A DNA stretch of 6,689 bases, from positions 1 to 6,689 of the forward strand of contig JABJDN010000137.1 in assembly GCA_018665385.1 (NCBI GenBank), written 5' to 3'. Source of the stretch: Phycisphaerae bacterium. Its GTDB lineage: Bacteria; Planctomycetota; Phycisphaerae; Phycisphaerales; SM1A02. The notes under the pieces were generated by a model. The model was not told where the DNA came from. It made no database searches and saw only the letters and a program-made list of their open reading frames with translations. The translations under genes were made by a program, and so were the position numbers. Numbering within the stretch: the first letter of the stretch is position 1; every line of letters begins with the position of its first letter. Shown in pieces: positions 1 through 5,166 of the stretch.

Positions 1-313
1 CGAGCAAATCACCTTTTTTTACTTTCAGACCTACGCTAGCGGAAGGTGGTAATACAAGGACGGTAGAAGTTACCTGTGCAGGCACTTCGGCGTGTCCTAT
101 GGCTTCAGCTGTTCCGTACCCGATGGTCCTTCGAGCTATCGGAATTTTTTGAGCTTCTAATACAATTACAGCAGGTAGTGAACGGTCACCGCTTGAAATT
201 GAGAGTTCTGGTTTTGTGCTCACTAACATTGCAAATAGACCAATTGAGAGCAAAATTAAAAACACTGAAACTGCACTTCGCGTTAAAAAAGAAATGAATC
301 GACTTGTTGCCAT
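1..313 (-). CDS. RND-type efflux periplasmic adaptor (membrane fusion) protein, 5' part only
   Basis: The reverse strand reads an open frame that leaves the window at its left edge; about 104 codons are visible. From the ATG at 313 there is a short basic N-terminus (MATSRFISFLTR), one hydrophobic segment at about residues 13-31, then a segment with the pattern PAVIVLEA...ARRTIGYGTAEA...VPAQV, ending in VGLKVKKGDLL. This is the usual start of HlyD/AcrA-type adaptors: membrane anchor, first beta strands, then the lipoyl-like half-motif with 'V.KGD.L'. Such proteins link an inner-membrane RND pump to an outer-membrane channel in the periplasm. The pump gene would be expected beyond the left edge. 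The start is uncertain. An in-frame ATG at 355 would add 14 residues but leave one base before gatC, and neither start has a well-placed ribosome binding site. I prefer 313 because the anchor then sits near the N-terminus and room remains for promoters. Confidence 0.75.
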   Translation of the reverse strand, partial: MATSRFISFLTRSAVSVFLILLSIGLFAMLVSTKPELSISSGDRSLPAVIVLEAQKIPIARRTIGYGTAEAIGHAEVPAQVTSTVLVLPPSASVGLKVKKGDLL

Positions 314-320
314 AGCCCCA

Positions 321-326
321 TATGAT
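321..326 (+). promoter_or_regulatory. possible -10 element for the gatC operon
   Basis: TATGAT matches the sigma-70 -10 consensus at five of six bases and would start transcription about 24 bases before the gatC ATG. No good -35 hexamer lies 16-18 bases upstream, and that stretch is inside the divergent adaptor gene. Treat this as a weak candidate. Confidence 0.2.
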
Positions 327-356
327 ACGGCATAAGATTCTGATACGCTTCCCATT

Positions 357-674
357 ATGAATGAGAATCAACCTCAAACAGAACTTACTGATGATGAAAT
401 TCGCCACGTCGCTCATTTGGCCCGACTTGCAATTACCGTAAGTGAAGTTTCAAAAGCTAAAAAAGACTTAACAGCCATTTTTACACATATCTCTCGCTCG
501 AGCGCTGTTGATACAGATGGAGTTCAACCATTAGACCATCCGACCGAGTTGCTCAATCACCTTCGTGAAGATACCTGCTCAGATTCACTTAGCCAACAGC
601 AAGTGCTAGCAAATGCACCTGTGATTAAAGATGTATATTTTGCTGTGCCGAAAGTCCTGGGTGAATCAACATGA
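357..674 (+). CDS. gatC: Asp/Glu-tRNA amidotransferase subunit C
   Basis: This 105-residue protein has the normal GatC length and all the family signposts: an N-terminal helix DDEIRHVAHLARLAI, a second helix around residues 30-47, the central D-GVQPLDHP stretch (about 54-62), NHLREDT, and the C-terminal QQVLANAP...YFAVPKVL. GatC wraps around GatA and stabilises the GatCAB complex, which amidates mischarged Glu-tRNA(Gln) and/or Asp-tRNA(Asn) in the cytoplasm. The ATG at 357 is the only start that keeps the conserved N-terminal helix; no Shine-Dalgarno sequence precedes it. Its stop codon overlaps the gatA start (ATGA at 671-674), so the two are probably translationally coupled. gatB is not in this window and must lie elsewhere if the complex is complete. 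Confidence 0.93.
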   Translation: MNENQPQTELTDDEIRHVAHLARLAITVSEVSKAKKDLTAIFTHISRSSAVDTDGVQPLDHPTELLNHLREDTCSDSLSQQQVLANAPVIKDVYFAVPKVLGEST

Positions 675-2023
675 GCACGACCCAGCACATCAAAAAAAAT
701 GACATCTACAATGCCTTTCATGAAATCTGGGAGACAGAAGAACCGAGCGACGGCGTTTTGCATGGACTGTGTATTGCAATCAAAGATAATATCGTTACCA
801 AAAAAGGCACTACAACTTGCGGTTCGAAAATGCTCAAAGGATACAACAGTCCATTTAATGCAACTGTTGTCGACCGTCTAGAAAATGCAGGCGCAGTTCT
901 TGTTGGAAAAACAAATTGCGATGAATTTGCAATGGGATCCTCAACGGAACATTGCGCATGGGGACCAGTAAAGAATCCTTGGGATACTAATCGAGTACCT
1001 GGAGGCTCATCAGGCGGTAGCGCAGTAGCAGTTGCTGCAAACCTTTGCGATGCTGCGTTAGGTTCAGACACAGGTGGTTCAATTCGCCAACCTGCAGCAC
1101 TGTGCGGGGTAGTCGGATACAAACCAACATACGGAAATGTAAGTAGATACGGCCTTGTTGCATTTGCATCCTCTCTAGATCAAATTGGAACCTTCACGCA
1201 TTCTGTTGAAGATGCTGCAAAAATCACGCAATGTATCAGCGGATACGATGAACTCGATTCTACTTCTTATCCTGAAACACATCCTGACTTGTGTGAAAAT
1301 TTAAAGAACCCGATTAAGCACTTGCGCATTGGAGTTCCATCGCAGTACATTGGCAGTAATAATGAAACAGCTGTGAACGACGCAATTCAAGACGCCATCG
1401 ATACCTACAAAAAGCTTGGCGCATCGATAGTTGAATTAGAATTGCCCCTTACCGATGTAGGCATTTCTACGTATTACGTACTTGCTCCTGCAGAAGCGTC
1501 TAGTAATCTTGCTCGGTACGATGGCATTCGATATGGCCATAGAACAGACGAATTATGTAGTGATTTATTCGAGTTGTATTCTAAAAGCAGAGCTGAAGGA
1601 TTCGGGGACGAAGTTAAACGGCGAATCATGCTGGGCACGTATGTATTAAGTAGTGGTTACTACGAAGCGTATTACAACAACGCACTAAAAATTAGACGAC
1701 TTATCTGCGAAGAATACAAAACAGCTTTTGAATCGTGCGATGTAATCCTAGGGCCTACGACTCCCACAGTTGCATTTCCATTAGGCTCAACTGCAGATCC
1801 TGTGTCAATGTATTTGAACGATGTATATACAGCTAATACAAATATTGCTGGCATCTGTGGCATATCTATTCCCTGTGGTTTTTCAGAAGAGCATGGCTCT
1901 CGTTTGCCTATTGGTTTGCATTTGCAGTGCGCCTGGCACGAAGATGCCAAACTTCTCAGAATCGCCCAAATGTTTGAAAGCGCAACTACGTTTCATACAG
2001 AACGGCCAGGCGTAATCGCATGA
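671..2023 (+). CDS. gatA: Asp/Glu-tRNA amidotransferase subunit A (glutaminase subunit)
   Basis: The 450-residue product is an amidase-signature protein that hydrolyses glutamine and sends ammonia to GatB. The Ser-cisSer-Lys triad is complete by motif: Lys38 in IAIKDNI, Ser113 in PGGSSGGSA and Ser137 in GSDTGGSIRQPAA; these spacings (75 and 24 residues) equal those I recall for Staphylococcus aureus GatA (Lys79, Ser154, Ser178). The C-terminal part keeps AGICGISIPCGF and LPIGLHLQ, typical of GatA rather than a generic amidase. The start is fixed: GGGTGA lies about six bases upstream, and an in-frame TGA at 662-664 blocks any extension. The protein therefore begins about 40 residues later than usual and lacks most of the first N-terminal helical segment. 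It overlaps gatC and the kinase gene by four bases each. Function is very probably retained, but the short N-terminus is unusual. Confidence 0.95.
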   Translation: MSTTQHIKKNDIYNAFHEIWETEEPSDGVLHGLCIAIKDNIVTKKGTTTCGSKMLKGYNSPFNATVVDRLENAGAVLVGKTNCDEFAMGSSTEHCAWGPVKNPWDTNRVPGGSSGGSAVAVAANLCDAALGSDTGGSIRQPAALCGVVGYKPTYGNVSRYGLVAFASSLDQIGTFTHSVEDAAKITQCISGYDELDSTSYPETHPDLCENLKNPIKHLRIGVPSQYIGSNNETAVNDAIQDAIDTYKKLGASIVELELPLTDVGISTYYVLAPAEASSNLARYDGIRYGHRTDELCSDLFELYSKSRAEGFGDEVKRRIMLGTYVLSSGYYEAYYNNALKIRRLICEEYKTAFESCDVILGPTTPTVAFPLGSTADPVSMYLNDVYTANTNIAGICGISIPCGFSEEHGSRLPIGLHLQCAWHEDAKLLRIAQMFESATTFHTERPGVIA

Positions 2024-2874
2024 TTGGTGTCGATATTGGTGGAACAAATCTTCTTGTTGGCACAATAAACAATGGCAAGGTCATAAAACGTACGCATGAA
2101 GAAATCAAAACATCAGGCAATTTTGAACTTGTCGCACAGCAAGTTTGCGATGCTATCCAAAATCTCAGCGATGACAAAATCGATTCCGTAGGCATCTCAG
2201 TTGCTGGAAGTGTTGACATAGAAAATGGAATCGTGCTCCGGGCGCAAAATTTGGATTGGGATAACGCTCCCCTTGCTTCGTATGTCTCAAGCAAATTACA
2301 GTGCAAGGTAGTCATTGAAAACGATGTCACCTCCGCTGCTTGGGGAGAATTCAATTTTGGCGCTGGAAAAGAAAACTCATCTATCTTCGCAGTCTGGGTT
2401 GGAACTGGAATAGGTGGAGGGTTAATTTTAAATAACTCGATATGGAGAGGACCGCTTGGTACCGGCGGAGAATTCGGAATGGGCATTAGTGAAGCGAATC
2501 CAGAAGCGCCGGCACGCGTGCTTGAAGCGTTAGCAAGTAGATCCGGTTACCGTGATTTGTTGAACAATTCAACATTACACACTGATGACCTAGCGAATGG
2601 ATTCGGTAACGACGAAGAGATTACTCGCGTACTCACAGATGGCGCAACAAGAATAGGTACAGCTATAGCAAACGCAATCACCCTGCTTTCTCTTGATACT
2701 GTCGTTCTTGGTGGTGGGATTATCGAAGCACTTGGTCAACCCTATATTGATCTAATTCGATCGCAATTTGATATCGATGTTTTTCCGCCTCATTGCCGTC
2801 AGTGCAAATTCAGAATTACTGAACTTGGCCCTGATGCTGGATTACTAGGCGCTGCCTTACTGGCAAGTACATAG
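2020..2874 (+). CDS. ROK-family sugar kinase (glucokinase-like) lacking the zinc motif
   Basis: The 284-residue protein has the actin-like ATPase fold of ROK kinases. The N-terminal phosphate loop is VDIGGTN (residues 4-10). The sugar and catalytic site is IENDVTSAAWGE (99-110, catalytic base Asp102), followed by VGTGIGGG (127-134), a GGE motif with Glu151, the adenosine segment VVLGGGI (228-234) and a C-terminal GPDAGLLGAA. These enzymes phosphorylate glucose or related sugars with ATP in the cytoplasm. ROK proteins usually carry a His in GE-GH and a CxCGxxGC zinc cluster after it. Here GGEFGMG is followed by SEANPEAPARVLEAL, so the His and all the cysteines are missing. There is no N-terminal DNA-binding domain, so it is a kinase rather than a NagC-like repressor. 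Its start overlaps the gatA stop (ATGA, 2020-2023), which places it in the gatCA operon. The exact sugar cannot be read from the sequence. Confidence 0.88.
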   Translation: MIGVDIGGTNLLVGTINNGKVIKRTHEEIKTSGNFELVAQQVCDAIQNLSDDKIDSVGISVAGSVDIENGIVLRAQNLDWDNAPLASYVSSKLQCKVVIENDVTSAAWGEFNFGAGKENSSIFAVWVGTGIGGGLILNNSIWRGPLGTGGEFGMGISEANPEAPARVLEALASRSGYRDLLNNSTLHTDDLANGFGNDEEITRVLTDGATRIGTAIANAITLLSLDTVVLGGGIIEALGQPYIDLIRSQFDIDVFPPHCRQCKFRITELGPDAGLLGAALLAST

Positions 2875-2892
2875 AGCAACGCGATGTTTATG

Positions 2893-2931
2893 AGAGCCCA
2901 TGAAAAAGGGCTCTTGCCGGCCAAGAGCCCT
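2893..2931. terminator. bidirectional intrinsic terminator with two competing hairpins
   Basis: A 10-base-pair perfect stem (AGGGCTCTTG at 2907-2916 with CAAGAGCCCT at 2922-2931, loop CCGGC) lies 33 bases after the kinase stop. On the minus strand it is followed directly by a run of five Ts (complement of 2903-2907), an excellent terminator for transcription coming from the leftward aminotransferase gene. On the plus strand it is followed by AATCTTTT, a weaker tail for the gatCA-kinase operon. A second AGAGCCC copy at 2893-2899 can pair with GGGCTCT at 2908-2914, giving an alternative 7-base-pair stem. Confidence 0.75.
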
Positions 2932-2960
2932 AATCTTTTGGGAAACTGAAGATGAACTTC

Positions 2961-2992
2961 GCAACAAAACGTGGAAGCGTTTTTTTTGTTGC
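2961..2992 (+). terminator. second intrinsic terminator-like hairpin after the kinase operon
   Basis: AAAACG (2966-2971) pairs with CGTTTT (2978-2983) around the loop TGGAAG, and the run of eight Ts continues to 2987. The outer bases GCAACAAAA (2961-2969) can also pair with TTTTGTTGC (2984-2992). The U-rich 3' side points to termination on the plus strand, as a back-up to the hairpin at 2907-2931. The stem is short and AT-rich, so its strength is uncertain. Confidence 0.5.
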
Positions 2993-3031
2993 ACAACCTC
3001 TTTCTCAGGCCAGTTCTTGTTCCCTTACATC

Positions 3032-3052
3032 TTGGTAACAACATGCTACCAA
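3032..3052. repeat. inverted repeat, 6-base arms
   Basis: TTGGTA (3032-3037) and TACCAA (3047-3052) are perfect complements around a 9-base loop. It lies in the non-coding gap and has no T run, so it does not look like a terminator. Confidence 0.45.
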
Positions 3053-3061
3053 TCCTAACAA

Positions 3062-3110
3062 GCCGAATTCATACGGCACGACCGTCCCTTGACACGCCTT
3101 CGAATTCGGC
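3062..3110. repeat. inverted repeat, 9-base arms, 31-base loop
   Basis: GCCGAATTC (3062-3070) and GAATTCGGC (3102-3110) pair perfectly. The inner loop has a small CGG/CCG dyad at 3074-3083. The core GAATTC is itself palindromic, so the arms also look like a partial direct repeat. Confidence 0.5.
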
Positions 3111-3121
3111 AAATTCATGAC

Positions 3122-3137
3122 TTTTGCTTTCGCAAAA
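3122..3137. repeat. tight hairpin with GAAA tetraloop on the minus strand
   Basis: TTTTGC (3122-3127) and GCAAAA (3132-3137) pair around four bases. Read on the minus strand the loop is GAAA closed by C-G, a stable GNRA-type tetraloop. This fits an RNA element within the leftward transcript. No T run follows on either strand. Confidence 0.45.
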
Positions 3138-3153
3138 ATGATGATTGGCGCTT

Positions 3154-3179
3154 TACTTTAAGATACAAATCCTAAAGTA
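3154..3179. repeat. inverted repeat, 7-base arms
   Basis: TACTTTA (3154-3160) and TAAAGTA (3173-3179) pair perfectly around a 12-base AT-rich loop. The composition is AT-rich, so chance occurrence is easier here than for the repeat at 3062-3110. Confidence 0.35.
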
Positions 3180-3291
3180 TTCCACCAGCATGATTCTATC
3201 CGGAGGACGGACAATTGTAATTTGGCACGAATAGAACTCCCTGTCAATTAAAAAGTTAATAAAAATACGTAATTTAGTGTATAGATTCCAA

Positions 3292-4455
3292 TTATTCCAA
3301 TATTCCTATCGAGGAAATAGCCGCTAGAAGCCGCTCGATATCCTCTTCAGAAGAGTACAGTTGAGCGCTTACACGTAGTGCACCACGGCCTTGAATTGGG
3401 AATATTGGCACTTCAAGTGCGTATTTCTCATATATTTCATCGCGCAAAGCAACACATGAATCAAGTTCATTTGGTGCATTTTCTGGCAAATAGACCGTGG
3501 CCATAGAACCAAGCATGTTTCCATCGATTGGAGTCAAGGATTCCGCATTCCATGCCTTTAGCAAATGATCTTGCATCCATAATGCCAATTCGTGATTATG
3601 GGCTCTAATTGTATCCCAACCAATTTCAGCTCCTGATTTCACCGCATCCACTGCTGCAATCCAAGCCGAAACATCGCGAGTCCCCTGCCAATCGAATTCT
3701 TTCTGCAGACCCTCGTCTAGCCCATGGCTAATCGTAAGCGGATGAGTGGACTTTCTATGAGAATCATTGGCCCAAACGAAAGCAGCTCCAATTGGTGCGC
3801 AAGTCCATTTATGCAGGTTTGCCACATACCAATCTGGTTGTAACGAATTGATTGAAAGTTCAACCATACCTGGTGCATGAGCGCCGTCAACGAGAACTAA
3901 TACACCTTTCTGCCTGCACAGTTGAATAATATCTTTAACGGGGAAAACAACTGCGCTAGCTGAAGCAATATGATCCACGACAAGCAATGCAGTTTCCGGA
4001 GTAATTGATGACTCAATCAGTGATACTATCGAATCGCTTGATTCGATAGGAAGGAGGATCTCTACCTCTCTGTACAGTAGATCATTTTCTTTGCAATAGT
4101 GCTTCAGCAATTGACGTACTCCGTTATAGACAAGCGATGTAGTAAGAATTTCATCGCCTTGCACCAATTTCGAAGATGAAACGACTGCTCCAACACCTGT
4201 AGTTGCATTATCTACAAACCCAAAACCCTCTGAATCTGCTCCTACGAAAGAACATATACATTCTCTTGCTTCAGTTATAAGATGTTGACGACGGTCAAGA
4301 AAATCTACAGGGGAAGACTCAAACGACCGTTTAATAGACTGCTGTGCTTCAAAAACCTCAACGGTTCTAGCACCAAACGAACCGTGATTTAGGTATGTAA
4401 TCGCAGGGTCTAACATCCATGGACCAGAATTAATATGCTCAGGAATAGTGTTCAT
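3292..4455 (-). CDS. class V aminotransferase-fold PLP enzyme (isopenicillin-N-epimerase-like)
   Basis: The 387-residue protein is a fold-type I pyridoxal-phosphate enzyme. The N-terminal signature LDPAITYLNHGSFG (residues 15-28) is characteristic of the branch annotated as isopenicillin N epimerase (CefD-like). VDNATTGVGAV (81-91) forms the cofactor phosphate region, VDGAHAPG (189-196) supplies the Asp190 that pairs with the pyridine nitrogen plus His193, and NLHKWTCAPIGAAF (213-226) carries the Schiff-base Lys216. GRGALRVSAQLYSSEEDIERL near the C-terminus contains the substrate-carboxylate Arg361. Family members include epimerases, cysteine-sulfoxide lyases and desulfurase-like enzymes, so the substrate cannot be named from sequence; no antibiotic genes are nearby. 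The ATG at 4455 keeps the full signature; I see no Shine-Dalgarno sequence. It is transcribed divergently from the lexA region and convergently to the gatCA-kinase operon. Confidence 0.88.
   Translation of the reverse strand: MNTIPEHINSGPWMLDPAITYLNHGSFGARTVEVFEAQQSIKRSFESSPVDFLDRRQHLITEARECICSFVGADSEGFGFVDNATTGVGAVVSSSKLVQGDEILTTSLVYNGVRQLLKHYCKENDLLYREVEILLPIESSDSIVSLIESSITPETALLVVDHIASASAVVFPVKDIIQLCRQKGVLVLVDGAHAPGMVELSINSLQPDWYVANLHKWTCAPIGAAFVWANDSHRKSTHPLTISHGLDEGLQKEFDWQGTRDVSAWIAAVDAVKSGAEIGWDTIRAHNHELALWMQDHLLKAWNAESLTPIDGNMLGSMATVYLPENAPNELDSCVALRDEIYEKYALEVPIFPIQGRGALRVSAQLYSSEEDIERLLAAISSIGILE
4026..4049. repeat. perfect hairpin inside the aminotransferase gene
   Basis: CTATCGAATC (4026-4035) and GATTCGATAG (4040-4049) form a perfect 10-base-pair stem with a 4-base loop. 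It lies in codons about 136-143 of the minus-strand gene (…PIESSDSI…). No T run follows, so it is not an ordinary terminator. Confidence 0.6.
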
Positions 4456-4490
4456 TGATGTAATAATAGCGTTTTTGAAATTAATTTGAC

Positions 4491-4496
4491 ATTATG
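4491..4496 (-). promoter_or_regulatory. possible -10 element of the aminotransferase gene
   Basis: Read leftwards this is CATAAT, five of six matches to the -10 consensus, about 36 bases before the ATG at 4455. The -35 position (around 4514-4519) has no good match. It overlaps the -35 of the rightward promoter P1, so the two divergent promoters would compete. Confidence 0.3.
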
Positions 4497-4500
4497 CCTC

Positions 4501-4513
4501 TGTTAGCCTAACA
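4501..4513. promoter_or_regulatory. perfect dyad, candidate repressor operator
   Basis: TGTTAG-C-CTAACA is a perfect palindrome with 6-base arms around one base. It overlaps the -10 of P1 and sits just upstream of the likely -10 of the divergent aminotransferase promoter, so one bound repressor could cover both. LexA autoregulation is an obvious candidate because lexA lies downstream. However, the motif matches none of the LexA boxes I know well, so the assignment is inference. Confidence 0.45.
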
Positions 4514-4527
4514 TAAACCATACAGTA

Positions 4528-4557
4528 TTGACGATAGGTTCTTTGCGAAGGTATAGA
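4528..4557 (+). promoter_or_regulatory. possible second rightward promoter P2
   Basis: TTGACG (4528-4533, five of six -35 matches) and TATAGA (4552-4557, four of six -10 matches) are 18 bases apart. Transcription would begin near 4564, only a few bases before the ATG at 4570, so that open frame would be nearly leaderless from this promoter. Confidence 0.4.
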
Positions 4558-4569
4558 ACAGAAACAAGA

Positions 4570-5166
4570 ATGGACAAACCAATGGATTTACCACTAGTAC
4601 AACATGGACCAAATGCCTCATATGGAACTGCATACTATTGCGACCAGGCAGACGGCGCTTCAAGAATAATAGCAGTTGATGGAGGCAGAGTTAACTCCCC
4701 CATTCCAACTACAAGAAATGGGGAACCACGTAATTTTTTCGATCGCTTCTTTAAGATTGATCGAATATTTTTCTCCCCCGCTGCTTCTGCCGAAGAAACA
4801 TTCGCAGCACTACCAATATGCGAAACACCAAAAAGAAAACCAAGACGGGATAAATTCTCGTCTACATTAACCTCTATTCAATCAACTTTTGACCTTGTTA
4901 CGTATAGGGTCAACCAACTCGCCCTATTTGGAAGATGTATACCATCAAGAAAGGATCATGGCCATGAACCTAACCCCAAAACAACTCGAAGTAGTAAATC
5001 TCATTCGAGAATGCAGGAGCATCCATGGATATTCTCCAACGATGCAAGAACTAGCCGACCAACTCGGCGTCAGCAAAGTGACAGTATTCGAACGTGTGCA
5101 AGCGCTCATTCACAAAGGAGCACTCACACGAGAGGCGAACAGAGCTCGCTCTTTATCGATTGCTGA
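4570..5166 (+). CDS. uncharacterised open frame upstream of and overlapping lexA (doubtful)
   Basis: This frame runs without a stop for 198 codons. The first 130 or so lie outside lexA; the rest overlap lexA out of frame. I recognise no family. The first part (MDKPMDLPLVQHGPNASYG, then a DGASRIIAVDGG segment and an FFDRFFKIDRIFF segment) has codons rich in G or A at position one, as real genes do, and no low-complexity bias. The part inside lexA is rich in Ser, Thr and Arg and looks like a shadow of lexA. No signal peptide or clear membrane segment is visible. Two promoter candidates (P1, P2) precede it, but no Shine-Dalgarno sequence lies before either ATG (4570 or 4582); the frame is also open back to a TTG at 4528. 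It may be a real orphan gene, a decayed gene, or a long lexA leader that is open by chance. Confidence 0.3.
   Translation: MDKPMDLPLVQHGPNASYGTAYYCDQADGASRIIAVDGGRVNSPIPTTRNGEPRNFFDRFFKIDRIFFSPAASAEETFAALPICETPKRKPRRDKFSSTLTSIQSTFDLVTYRVNQLALFGRCIPSRKDHGHEPNPKTTRSSKSHSRMQEHPWIFSNDARTSRPTRRQQSDSIRTCASAHSQRSTHTRGEQSSLFIDC
4889..4913. promoter_or_regulatory. inverted repeat just upstream of lexA, candidate operator
   Basis: TTGACC (4889-4894) and GGTCAA (4908-4913) are perfect complements 13 bases apart, centred about 63 bases before the lexA start. The arm spacing gives about 19 bases centre to centre, close to two helical turns, as for a dimeric regulator. No promoter with good -35 and -10 boxes is visible beside it. 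It could be a LexA site or an RNA hairpin in the leader. Confidence 0.35.
4947..4955 (+). promoter_or_regulatory. ribosome binding site that sets the lexA start
   Basis: AAGAAAGGA ends eight bases before the ATG at 4964 but only two bases before the ATG at 4958. The spacing favours 4964, giving a protein that begins MNLTPKQ, as is usual for LexA. A more distant in-frame ATG further upstream (4889) has no such site. Confidence 0.65.

Larger units (their letters stand above)
2993..3291. other. non-coding gap between convergent genes, several inverted repeats
   Basis: No credible protein-coding frame was found here; the one longer antisense frame crossing 2799-3044 overlaps the kinase end and looks fortuitous. 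The stretch lies between convergent genes, upstream of the minus-strand terminator, so it is probably the 3' untranslated region of the aminotransferase transcript. It holds four inverted repeats listed separately (3032-3052, 3062-3110, 3122-3137, 3154-3179). The segment 3235-3291 is very AT-rich and has no clear terminator right after the aminotransferase stop. A structured RNA is possible but unproven. Confidence 0.5.
4486..4514 (+). promoter_or_regulatory. sigma-70-type promoter P1 towards the lexA region
   Basis: TTGACA (4486-4491, perfect -35) is followed after exactly 17 bases by TAACAT (4509-4514, four of six -10 matches). Transcription would start near 4521, about 440 bases before lexA and about 50 before the first ATG of the upstream open frame. 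The 13-base dyad at 4501-4513 lies in its spacer and -10, a position suited to repression. Confidence 0.55.

Noticed and set aside
1986..2486. 166-codon minus-strand frame opposite the kinase gene
   Set aside because: Pro- and Ser-rich shadow of the kinase coding strand without recognisable features.
3062..3110. GAATTCGGC and nearby GGCACGA resemble EcoRI cDNA-library adaptor sequence
   Set aside because: The bases are not contiguous in the adaptor order, and the surrounding sequence is continuous; contamination is not supported.
3089..3118. TTGACA at 3089-3094 as a plus-strand promoter
   Set aside because: No acceptable -10 lies 16-18 bases downstream and no plus-strand gene follows before 4528.
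3219..3247. TTGACA on the minus strand at 3247-3242 as a promoter for a small RNA
   Set aside because: The best -10 at the right distance matches only three of six bases.
4889..4963. Longer lexA start at the ATG at 4889
   Set aside because: The extra 25 residues precede the conserved MNLTPKQ start and the ribosome binding site at 4947-4955 fits the ATG at 4964.
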